In this document: in pieces, positions 56,355-64,000 of the stretch
Layout of the letters: every line of letters begins with the position of its first letter
How positions within the stretch are numbered: position 1 is the stretch's first letter
Assembly: GCF_029525555.1 (NCBI RefSeq)
Contig: NZ_JAPDHZ010000004.1
Coordinates: 310,001 to 374,000 of the forward strand
Source of the DNA: Cohnella ginsengisoli
Lineage (GTDB): Bacteria; Bacillota; Bacilli; Paenibacillales; Paenibacillaceae
DNA length: 64,000 bases
Direction of reading: 5' to 3'
Position numbers and translations under genes: made by a program
The notes under the pieces: generated by a model
Databases searched by the model: none
What the model saw: only the letters and a program-made list of their open reading frames with translations
What the model was told of the DNA's origin: nothing

Positions 56355-57020
56355 ATGAAGCTATCTTCAAATGACAAGCTGGTCATGATCGGCGACTCGA
56401 TTACGGATTGCGGAAGGGGCCGGCCGTTCGGCGAAGGACTCGGGGCGGGGCTCGGCACGGGGTATGTCTCGGTAGCGGCGGGGCTGCTGCAGAGCGTCTA
56501 TCCGGAGCTTGCCGTGCGGATCGTCAACGTCGGCACGAGCGGGCACACCGTCCGCGACCTGGCGGGGCGCTGGCAGACGGACGTGCTCGATTTGTCCCCG
56601 GACTGGGTATCCGTCATGATCGGCACGAACGACGTCTGGCGGCAATACGATCAGCCGTACATCAAGGAGTCCCACGTATACGCGGAAGAATACGAGGAGA
56701 CGCTTAGCGAGCTGGTCGAAAAGACGCTTACGCACGTAAAAGGAATCGTGCTCATGACGCCGTTTTATCTCGAGCCGAACCGGAGCGACGCGATGCGCGC
56801 TACGATGGACCTGTACGGCGGCATCGTAAAGCGGATCGCGGAAAACCACGGCACGCTGTTCGTCGACACGCAGGCCGCGTTCGACAAGATCCTCGCGCAT
56901 GTGTATCCGGCGGCGATCGCTTGGGACCGCGTCCATCCGAGCGCGACCGGCCATATCGCTTTGGCGAAGGCGTTCCTGGACGCGCTGGATTTCTCGTGGG
57001 ACGGCGAGGCAAAGGCGTAA
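56355..57020 (+). CDS. SGNH/GDSL hydrolase
   Basis: 221 residues. Block I MIGDSITDCGRGRPFG (Ser about 15), block II NVGTSGHT, block III IGTNDVW and block V DRVHPSATGHIALAKAF with catalytic Asp-His are all present, so it should be active as an esterase or lipase. It is a distant paralog of the 34997 gene, with an extra Gly-rich loop (GEGLGAGLGTGYVSV) after block I. There is no signal peptide. GGAGGAGG lies 8 bases before ATG 56355. Substrate unknown. Confidence 0.88.
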   Translation: MKLSSNDKLVMIGDSITDCGRGRPFGEGLGAGLGTGYVSVAAGLLQSVYPELAVRIVNVGTSGHTVRDLAGRWQTDVLDLSPDWVSVMIGTNDVWRQYDQPYIKESHVYAEEYEETLSELVEKTLTHVKGIVLMTPFYLEPNRSDAMRATMDLYGGIVKRIAENHGTLFVDTQAAFDKILAHVYPAAIAWDRVHPSATGHIALAKAFLDALDFSWDGEAKA

Positions 57021-57164
57021 ATAACGCCGAAAAACGCGCCGCGCCGCCGATTTTCGCGCCTCGGGGCGGCCGGTTTTCATCTTCAGCCAAAAAGAGTACA
57101 ATAAGGACTGGCTGAAAACGCGCAGAAAATAACGGCTTAACGGCTTGGAGAAAGGAATCGAAAC

Positions 57165-58580
57165 ATGTCTAATGCAAATATCGGCGTCGTCGGCATGGCC
57201 GTCATGGGACGCAACCTGGCGCTCAACATCGAGAGCCGCGGCTTTACGGTAGCCGTCTACAACCGCTCGCGGGAGAAGACGGACGACCTGATGAACACGG
57301 ACGGCAAAGGCAAGAACCTCGTGCCTACATACACGGTCGAGGAGTTCGTGGCTTCGCTCGAAAAGCCTCGCAAAATCCTGATTATGGTCCAAGCCGGCTC
57401 GGGCACGGACGCAACGATCGAATCGCTCGTGCCGCACCTCGATAAAGGCGACATTATCATCGACGGCGGCAACGCTTATTTCCCGGACACGCAGCGCCGC
57501 AGCAATGATCTGACCGAGCGCGGCTTCCACTTCATCGGCACCGGCGTATCCGGCGGCGAAGAGGGCGCGCTTAAGGGCCCGTCGATCATGCCGGGCGGTC
57601 CGGAAGAAGCGTACAAGCTGGTCGAACCGATCCTGACGGGCATCTCCGCCAAGGTGAACGGCGATCCGTGCTGTACGTATATCGGTCCGGACGGCGCAGG
57701 CCACTACGTCAAGATGGTCCACAACGGCATCGAGTACGGCGACATGCAGCTCATCTGCGAAGCTTACCAGCTGCTGAAGGACGTTCTAGGCGTACAGCCG
57801 GACGAGCTTCACGAGATTTTCGGCGAGTGGAACAAGGGCGAGCTCGACAGCTATCTGATCGAGATCACGACCGACATTTTCGCTGAAAAGGATCCGGAGA
57901 CCGGCAAGCCGATGGTCGACGTCATCCTCGACTCGGCCGGCCAGAAGGGCACCGGCAAGTGGACGAGCCAAAGCTCGCTCGACCTGGGCGTGCCGCTGTC
58001 CATCATCACCGAATCCGTCTTCTCGCGCTTCCTGTCCGCGATGAAGGAAGAGCGCGTCGCAGCCAGCAAGGTGCTGAAGGGACCGGCCAAGACGGCGTTC
58101 GCCGGCGACCGCGCCGCCTTCATCGAGAGCGTCCGCAAGGCGCTGTTCGCGAGCAAGATCTGCTCCTACGCGCAGGGCTTCGCCCAAATGCGCGCCGCGT
58201 CCGAGGAGTACGACTGGAACCTGCAGTACGGCAACATCGCGATGATCTTCCGCGGCGGCTGCATCATCCGCGCGCGCTTCCTGCAGAACATCAAGGACGC
58301 CTACGATCGCGACCCGGGCCTTCGCAACCTGCTGCTCGACGAGTACTTCAAGGACATCGTCGAGTCCTACCAGGACGCATGGCGCGAAGTCGTCGCATCG
58401 GCCGTCAAGTTCGGCATTCCGGTACCGGCGTTCGCGAGCGCCCTGGCTTATTACGACAGCTACCGCTCCGAGCGGCTGCCGGCCAACCTGCTTCAGGCGC
58501 AGCGCGACTATTTCGGCGCGCATACGTTCAAGCGGCTGGACAAGGAAGGCACGTTCCACCACAACTGGCTGCATAATTAA
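57165..58580 (+). CDS. gnd: 6-phosphogluconate dehydrogenase, decarboxylating
   Basis: 471 residues, family length. The dinucleotide fold is GVVGMAVMGRNLALNIE (6-22) with Arg in YNRSREK, which suits NADP. The substrate motif GTGVSGGEEGALKGPSIMPGG lies at about 125-145 (signature GVSGGEEGA), and catalytic Lys in YVKMVHNGIEYGDMQ at about 183. It oxidises 6-phosphogluconate to ribulose 5-phosphate and NADPH. GGAGAAAGG lies 12 bases before ATG 57165, and a TACAAT at 57097-57102 is a candidate -10. It stands alone, not with zwf. Confidence 0.97.
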   Translation: MSNANIGVVGMAVMGRNLALNIESRGFTVAVYNRSREKTDDLMNTDGKGKNLVPTYTVEEFVASLEKPRKILIMVQAGSGTDATIESLVPHLDKGDIIIDGGNAYFPDTQRRSNDLTERGFHFIGTGVSGGEEGALKGPSIMPGGPEEAYKLVEPILTGISAKVNGDPCCTYIGPDGAGHYVKMVHNGIEYGDMQLICEAYQLLKDVLGVQPDELHEIFGEWNKGELDSYLIEITTDIFAEKDPETGKPMVDVILDSAGQKGTGKWTSQSSLDLGVPLSIITESVFSRFLSAMKEERVAASKVLKGPAKTAFAGDRAAFIESVRKALFASKICSYAQGFAQMRAASEEYDWNLQYGNIAMIFRGGCIIRARFLQNIKDAYDRDPGLRNLLLDEYFKDIVESYQDAWREVVASAVKFGIPVPAFASALAYYDSYRSERLPANLLQAQRDYFGAHTFKRLDKEGTFHHNWLHN

Positions 58581-58744
58581 AGCGAAGCCCGCATAGACGT
58601 TTTCAGGACGGCCGATCGAGCCCATCTAGTGCGGGACTCCTTCGGCCGTCCCTGCAATATGCGGCCGCGACGGACTGCGGGTAGGAATGCGCCGAATATG
58701 CTATGATGAAGGGCGAGGCATTCGCTTGCAAGCCCGGAATCGAC

Positions 58745-58782
58745 AAAAAAGACGCAGGCCGCGCTGCCGCGCGACCTGCGTC
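58745..58782 (-). terminator. terminator of the rhodanese gene
   Basis: GACGCAGG(C)CGCG pairs with CGCG(A)CCTGCGTC. Six T follow on the minus strand. Confidence 0.85.
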
Positions 58783-58801
58783 CCAACATGTTCCCGACGG
58801 C

Positions 58802-59104
58802 TTAAAGCTCGTTCCAGGCCAGCATGCCGCCGACCATATTGACCGTGCGGCCGTATCCGAGCTCGCTCAAGTATTCGCAGGCTCTGCCGCTCCGTCCGCC
58901 GCTTCGGCAGATGAAGATGACTTCCTCGTCCTTCGGGATCTCGGACAGCCTGTCCGGCAGCGTCCCGAGACGGATGTGCTTGGCGCCGGGGATCATGCCG
59001 GCCGCGACTTCTTCGTCCTCGCGGACGTCGATCAAGTTCAGCTTTTCGCCGGCATCCAGCCGCGCTTTCAACTGCTCGACGGTCGTCGTATCATATGTGT
59101 TCAT
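58802..59104 (-). CDS. rhodanese-domain sulfurtransferase
   Basis: 100 residues from ATG 59104, chosen because GGAGGACAA lies 9 bases upstream; a longer frame to 59173 has no ribosome site. It is a single rhodanese domain with LNLIDVREDEEVAAGMIPGA and active-site loop CRSGGRSGRACEYL (Cys about 70). Such small proteins (PspE/YtwF type) pass sulfane sulfur or serve as shuttles. It lies alone and divergent from aroA. Confidence 0.92.
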   Translation of the reverse strand: MNTYDTTTVEQLKARLDAGEKLNLIDVREDEEVAAGMIPGAKHIRLGTLPDRLSEIPKDEEVIFICRSGGRSGRACEYLSELGYGRTVNMVGGMLAWNEL

Positions 59105-59236
59105 CTGGATTGTCCTCCATCGCTCGATTGGCTTCAGTCCCATCATACGGACACCATGCGGCGCAGTCAACATGCGCGGCGTATGAACGACCTACATAAT
59201 CGATTCCCCTCATTCACGGAAGGAGAACGCTGCCAA

Positions 59237-60532
59237 ATGGATATGATCGTCACGCCGACCCCGCGGCTCGCGGGAGAGATTCAAGCCTTATCGTCCAAAA
59301 ACTATACGACCCGGTATTTGCTCGTCGCCGCGCTGGCGGAGGGCACGAGCGTCATCCGCTATCCGGCGCACAGCGAGGACAGCGACGCGCTGCGCCGCTG
59401 CGTGCGGGACTTGGGCGCCGTCCTCGAAGAGGACGACGAGAAGATCGTCGTAACGGGCTTCGGCAGCCGTCCGAAGCCGGTCAAGGAGCTCGACGTCGGC
59501 AACGCAGGCGCGGTGCTTCGCTTCCTGATGGCCGTGGCGGCGCTGCTGCCCGAGGTGACGTTCGTCAACAAATACCCGGAATCGCTCGGCAAGCGTCCGC
59601 ATGACGATCTCATTCGCGCGCTCGAGCGCATGGGCGCGACGGTCGAGCACCGCGAAGGCAAGCTGCCGATCACGATTCGCGGCGGCGATGCGGTGCGCGG
59701 CGGCAAGATTCAAGTATCGGGCAGCGTCAGCTCCCAATTTTTGAGCGCCTTGCTTTTCCTGACGCCGCTGCTCGCGGAGGACAGCGAGATCGAAGTGCTG
59801 AACGACCTGAAGTCGAAGGTCGTCGTCGGCCAGACGCTCGAAGTGCTCGCCCAGGCGGGTATCGTCGTCGAAGCCTCGGAAGATCTGATGCGCTTCAAGG
59901 TGCCGGGCGGCCAGCGCTACCGCGCGCAAGAATACGTCGTTCAAGGCGACTACCCGGGATCGGCCGCGATCTTGGCGGCTGCCGCCGTCACCGAGTCCGA
60001 CGTCACCGTTCACAGGCTGCTCGAAGAGAGCAAACAGGGCGAACGGGCCGTCGTCGACGTGCTGAAGGCGATGGGAACGCCGCTTACGCACAAGGACGGC
60101 GTCGTTCACGTCCAGGGTAACGGCAAGCTCCGCGCCGTCGAATTCGACGGCGACGAATTTACGGACGGCGTGCTCGCGATGGTGGCCGCGGCCGTGTTCG
60201 CCGAAGGCACCTCGCGCTTTTACAACGTCGAGAATCTCCGCTTCAAGGAATGCGACCGCATTACCGATTACCTGGCCGAGCTGCGCAAGGCCGGCGCGAA
60301 CGTCGAGGAGAAGCGGGACGAGATCATCGTTCACGGGCGCCCCGAGGGCGTAGAAGGCGGCGTGACGATCGACGCGCATTTCGATCACCGCGTGATCATG
60401 GCGCTCACGGTCGTCGGGCTCCGCGCGAAGGCGCCGCTGACGATCAAGGACGCGCATCACGTGGCCAAGTCTTATCCGAATTACTTCGACCATCTGACCG
60501 CGCTCGGCGCCAACGTGCGCTGGACCGAATAA
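59237..60532 (+). CDS. aroA: 3-phosphoshikimate 1-carboxyvinyltransferase (EPSP synthase)
   Basis: 431 residues, family length. The N-terminal SSKNYTTRYLLVAAL corresponds to the usual GSKSxSNRALLLAAL. VGNAGAVLRFL corresponds to LGNAGTxxRPL. KRPHDDLIRAL, SVSSQFLSALLFL, RFKECDRITDYLAELRKAG and HFDHRVIMAL carry the remaining substrate residues (Arg, Gln, Lys-Glu, His-Arg), so the enzyme should be active. It transfers enolpyruvate from PEP to shikimate 3-phosphate. The Thr-to-Ala and Pro-to-Phe changes in the PEP loop are unusual. GGAAGGAG lies 10 bases before ATG 59237. Not in an aro operon here. Confidence 0.92.
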   Translation: MDMIVTPTPRLAGEIQALSSKNYTTRYLLVAALAEGTSVIRYPAHSEDSDALRRCVRDLGAVLEEDDEKIVVTGFGSRPKPVKELDVGNAGAVLRFLMAVAALLPEVTFVNKYPESLGKRPHDDLIRALERMGATVEHREGKLPITIRGGDAVRGGKIQVSGSVSSQFLSALLFLTPLLAEDSEIEVLNDLKSKVVVGQTLEVLAQAGIVVEASEDLMRFKVPGGQRYRAQEYVVQGDYPGSAAILAAAAVTESDVTVHRLLEESKQGERAVVDVLKAMGTPLTHKDGVVHVQGNGKLRAVEFDGDEFTDGVLAMVAAAVFAEGTSRFYNVENLRFKECDRITDYLAELRKAGANVEEKRDEIIVHGRPEGVEGGVTIDAHFDHRVIMALTVVGLRAKAPLTIKDAHHVAKSYPNYFDHLTALGANVRWTE

Positions 60533-60587
60533 ACCGCCGGACATCCGCCGGGCAAGCGTTTATCTTATCCTACGGAGGTAGATGAGC

Positions 60588-61016
60588 ATGCCGTTCGAAA
60601 ATCCAAGCCGCGACGAGATCAAACGCATCCTGCAGGACACCAAAAACATCGCCGTCGTCGGCCTGTCGGGCGATCCGGACAAGACCAGCCACATGGTGTC
60701 CGCCGCCATGCAGGCGAAGGGTTACCGCATCATCCCCGTTAATCCCAAGGAAGCCGAGATTCTTGGCGAGAAATGCTACAAGTCGCTGGCGGACATTCCG
60801 GAGCCGATCGATATCGTCAACGTATTCCGCCGTCCGGAGCACACCCCGCCGATCGCAGCGGAGGCCGTTGCCGCGGGGGCCAAGGTGCTCTGGCTCCAGC
60901 TCGGCATCGTGAACGAAGAAGCGGCTTCGATCGCTGCGGACGGCGGCCTGACCGTCGTCATGGACCGCTGCATCAAGGTCGAGGATTCGATTCTGCTTCC
61001 CCACGGGAAAAGCTGA
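60588..61016 (+). CDS. CoA-binding domain protein (YccU/COG1832 type)
   Basis: 142 residues from ATG 60588, which has GGAGG 9 bases upstream (ATG 60582 is too close). A Rossmann-type CoA-binding fold has NIAVVGLSGDPDKTSHMV (about 20-37), KGYRIIPVNPKEAEILGEKC and VLWLQLGIVNEEAA, ending VMDRCIKVEDSIL. The layout matches small succinyl-CoA-synthetase-like CoA-binding proteins of unknown role. Possibly co-transcribed with aroA (55 bases apart). Confidence 0.9.
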   Translation: MPFENPSRDEIKRILQDTKNIAVVGLSGDPDKTSHMVSAAMQAKGYRIIPVNPKEAEILGEKCYKSLADIPEPIDIVNVFRRPEHTPPIAAEAVAAGAKVLWLQLGIVNEEAASIAADGGLTVVMDRCIKVEDSILLPHGKS

Positions 61017-61034
61017 CCGGGCTTCGCGTCTCGC

Positions 61035-61087
61035 GGACGGGCCGCGCCTCAAGCCATAAGCGCTGCGGTCGGTCCGTCCTTTCTTTT
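61035..61087 (+). terminator. intrinsic terminator
   Basis: GGACGGGCCGCGC pairs with GCGGTCGGTCCGTCC with one bulge, followed by TTTCTTTTT. Confidence 0.75.
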
Positions 61088-61163
61088 TGCCGTTGAGCTT
61101 TACGGCATCGTTTGACCGTTAGATCGTTTGACCAACCGCGGGAGAGGAGGAGGGAATCCTCGC

Positions 61164-63053
61164 ATGTTCGGTATCGGCTATTTGCAAAGGCTCGGCCGGG
61201 CGATGATGCTGCCGATGACGGTTTTGCCCGCGGCCGCCATTTTCCTCATGCTGTCGCGGCTGCCTTGGGACGCCGTCGGCCTGCAGTCGGCGCCGTCGCT
61301 GCTGCATGCGGCGGGGATGGCGATTTTCGCCTACGTCCCGTACGTATTCGCAGTAGGCATCGCCCTGGGCTTGTCGAACCAGTCCGTGCACGCCGGCATG
61401 GCGTCCCTGGTCGGCATGATCATTTTCGGCGCGGTGACGCAGGCCTTCGATCCCGGCGGCGTCCAGCCCTCCATGTTCGCGGGCGTCGTCATCGGCATGC
61501 TGTCCGGCTGGGCCAACGAGCGCTTCAAATCGTTCCAGCTGCCCGAATCGCTGCAGTTTTTCGGCGGGACCCGCTTCGTGCCGATTTTCATGAGCGCCTT
61601 CGCCTTTTTTTTCGCGTGGCTCATGATCGGGATCGGCCAAGGGCTGCTCGCCTGGATCGGCGCGACCGGCGGCTTGGTGAATTCCGCAGGCGGCTTCGGC
61701 ATATTTCTATACGGCTTCTTGCATCGCATTCTGGTCGCCTTCGGCCTGCATCATCTCCTTAATCATCTGTTTTGGTTCCAGATCGGAGACTACACGGCAC
61801 CCGACGGCAGCGTATACTTCGGAGACATGCCGAGATTTTTCGCCGGGGATCCGACCGCCGGCGTCTATATGACCGGGCTCTATCCGGTCATCATGTTCGC
61901 CCTGCCGGCCATTGCCTTCGCGATCATCCACGAGGCGCGCGAAGACTTGAAGCCGAAGACCGCCAAGCAGTTCAGGGTGGCGGCGCTGACGGCATTCGTC
62001 ACGGGCGTGACCGAACCGGTCGAATTCGCCTTTCTGTTCGTGGCGCCGTATCTTTTTTATCGTGCACGCGCTGCTGTCCGGCGGCATCATGTGGCTCACG
62101 TACGAGCTGGGCATCCGCGAGGGGTTCACCTTCTCCGCGGGGGCGCTCGAGTATATTATCAATTTCAGGCTATCTGAGCGAGGCTGGCTGATCATCCCGA
62201 TCGGCCTGGCGGTCGGCGTCGTCTACTACGTGCTGTTCCGTTGGAGCATTCGCAGGTTCCAGCTGTCGACGCCCGGACGCGAGGACTCTACGCGGCTTGA
62301 CGATTGGGGCGGCGATATTCCGTACCGAGCGCCGCTCGTCCTGCAGGCGCTCGGCGGCAAGGACAACATCTCGCGGATCGAGGCCTGCATCACCAGGCTG
62401 CGATTGACGCTGAACGACGATAAGCGGGTCGACGCGAAAAGCCTGCGGCATCTGGGCGCCGCCGGCGTCATCCGGCTGGGCGGCGGCCATGTGCAGGTCG
62501 TGTTCGGCACCTATTCGGACCTGATCCGCGGCGAGATCGTCAAGCTCATGCAGCTCGACGTGCACCAGGTCCAGTTCCATGCGCCGCTGCAGGGACGCAT
62601 GATCCCGCTCGAGGAAGTGGACGATCCGATTTTCGCGCAGAAGCTCGTGGGCAAGGGCGTGGCGTTCATTCCCGAAAAAGGCGAGCTGGTCGCGCCGGTG
62701 CGCGGGAAGATCATTCACCTGTACCCGACCAAGCACGCGCTTGGAATCGAGACGCCGGAAGGGCTCGAGGTATTGCTCCACATCGGGATCAACACGTCCC
62801 AGATGAACGGGGAAGGATTCACGGCGCTCATCAAGGAGGGCGACGAGGTCATGCCCGGACAGCCGCTCATCCGGTTTCATCTGCCCACGCTTAAAGCGCA
62901 TGCCAAGTCGCTGGCGACCCCGATGGTCATCACCAATTCGGATATCGTCCGCTCCTGGCGCTTCGCGCCGTTCAAGGCGGTCAAAAAAGGGTCAGGCCGC
63001 GGTTATGTCGGTTGTCGTAAGAGAGAGAGAAAACGGGGGGGGCGGAGTTATGA
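61164..63053 (+). CDS. PTS glucose/N-acetylglucosamine-type permease IICBA, three frameshifts
   Basis: 628 residues after correction. IIC (about 1-385) starts LQRLGRAMMLPMTVLPAAAI and has TGVTEPVEFAFLFVAP. IIB (about 400-475) has the phosphocysteine in RIEACITRLRLTL. IIA (about 485-620) has the phosphohistidine in VLLHIGINTSQMNGEGFTAL. It phosphorylates a hexose or GlcNAc during uptake. The sequence does not settle which: the NFGLS-type region reads INFRLSERG. Breaks at T6 62053-62058, A6 62983-62988 and G8 63035-63042 each become continuous with one base fewer, the last giving stop TGA 63051-63053, which overlaps the ptsI ATG. ATG 61164 has GGAGGAGGG upstream. Confidence 0.88.
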
Positions 63054-64000
63054 TCCAAGCGATCGGAGGCTCGGAGGGCATCGCCATCGGCAAGGCGTTC
63101 GTGCTGCCCAACTGGGAATGGGAGCTGCCCGAACAGAAGATCGACGCGCTGGACCTCGCGCTCGAATTCGAACGGCTGTACGAGGGCGTCAAGCGTTCGA
63201 AGACCGAGATCCGCCAGATGAAAAACGATCTCGACGAAGCGGTCGGCGCGGGGGGAAGCCAGCATATTCGACGCGCATCTGGCGATTCTGGACGACCCCG
63301 TCTTTATGAACGAGATTCAAGGCATCATCCAACGCCAGTACAAAGCGGCCGAGGTAGCGGTAAAAGAAGCGATCGATCACTTCGTGACGATGTTCGACCT
63401 GCTCGACGACGAATACATGAAGGAGCGGGCGCTCGACATCAAGGACGTCGGCAACCGGCTGCTCAAGCATTTGCTCGGCGCCCCCGAGATCGCGCTGCCC
63501 ACGGACGCCCAGCCGTTTATTCTCGTCGTGCGGGAGCTGACGCCGTCTCAACTCATCCATCTCAAGCCCGACGTCGTCCTCGGTATCGTGACGATGATCG
63601 GGAGCGCCTCCTCGCATTCGGCCATCATGGCGAGGGCGTTCGGCATCCCGCTCGTCATGGGCGTCGAGGGCAAGCTGCCCGAGCCGATCGTGACGGGCGA
63701 TCTGCTCATTTTGGACGGAGGCGCCGGCACGCTCGCGGTGATGCCGAACGCGGAGACGGTCGGCAGATATACGGAGCTCCGCAAGCAGCATCTGGATGCC
63801 AAGGAGCGGCTGCAGGAGCTCGTCCAGGTGCCGTCGGTCACGCCCGACGGCGAGCGGCTGTACCTGGCGGCCAACATCAGCTCGGTCAAGGAGCTGGACG
63901 CGGCTTTGTCGCGAGGCGCGGACGGCGTGGGCCTGTTCCGCACCGAGTTTCTGTACATGGACCGCTCGCGTTTTCCGACGGAGGATGAGCAGTTCGAGGT
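63050..64000 (+). CDS. ptsI: PTS enzyme I (phosphoenolpyruvate-protein phosphotransferase), partial, frameshifted
   Basis: About 316 residues are in the window; the gene continues past the edge. GGSEGIAIGKAFV opens the N domain. The phosphohistidine loop is IGSASSHSAIMARAFGIP (about residue 186). GADGVGLFRTEFLYMDRS starts the PEP-binding barrel. Six G at 63250-63255 break the frame after AVGAG; five gives VGAGEASIFDAHLAILDDP. EI transfers phosphate from PEP to HPr. HPr (ptsH), usually upstream, is absent. The start ATG overlaps the IICBA stop, so the two are translationally coupled. Confidence 0.92.

Overview
The window looks like the chromosome of a GC-rich, spore-former-type Bacillota of the Paenibacillaceae (Paenibacillus/Cohnella type). 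The grounds are strong AGGAGG ribosome sites with ATG, GTG and TTG starts, YesM/YesN two-component genes, Lpl-type sugar ABC transporters, S-layer-homology (SLH) proteins, a bacitracin-type BceRSAB module, YycC, DUF1054 and DUF1292 proteins, and tRNAs of Bacillus type. This is inference from gene content; no 16S gene is present. Sequence quality matters for every entry. At least 24 single-base indels break otherwise intact genes, nearly all of them one extra base in a run of G, A or T (typically 5 read as 6). I treat these as sequencing or assembly errors and give the reconstructed gene with the site of each break. Layout, left end: pyrF-pyrE end; a small unknown gene; a leader RNA resembling the ykkC riboswitch family, followed by a three-gene ABC-2 exporter (1.5-4.3 kb); then, on the minus strand, a bceR-bceS-bceA-bceB peptide-antibiotic sensing and resistance module (4.4-9.0 kb), a lipoprotein GH3 beta-N-acetylhexosaminidase and glutaminyl-tRNA synthetase (9.1-12.3 kb). 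12.5-21.3 kb: a compact plus-strand operon with a MacB-type ATPase, a lipoprotein membrane-fusion adaptor, a large FtsX-type permease with a Gly-Ser linker, and a second ATPase carrying a C-terminal AbrB-like domain. Two paralogous extracellular solute-binding lipoproteins follow. This is the best candidate here for an undescribed system. 21.4-23 kb: small proteins and three tRNAs (fMet, Ile2 with CAT anticodon, Leu-TAA). 23-41 kb, visibly less GC-rich: a carbohydrate locus with a YesM/YesN two-component system, two right-handed beta-helix proteins, an LplB/LplC/solute-binding-protein importer without its own ATPase and an SGNH esterase. A convergent 1709-residue cell-wall-anchored mosaic (beta-helix, FN3, CBM9-like, three SLH) closes the locus. 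Together these suggest capture, trimming, deacetylation and import of a polysaccharide whose identity the sequence does not reveal. 41-50 kb: housekeeping and small genes, including a KGG-repeat stress protein with a SigB-like promoter, D-amino-acid aminotransferase, uracil-DNA glycosylase, an SLH protein, two identical tRNA-Val genes, an MBL hydrolase, a DUF1292 protein and an arginine/lysine/ornithine decarboxylase. 50-64 kb: an MFS exporter, an orphan RND pump behind a perfect palindrome, DUF1054, a second SGNH hydrolase, 6-phosphogluconate dehydrogenase, rhodanese, EPSP synthase and a CoA-binding protein. A glucose/GlcNAc-type PTS permease overlapping ptsI runs off the right edge.
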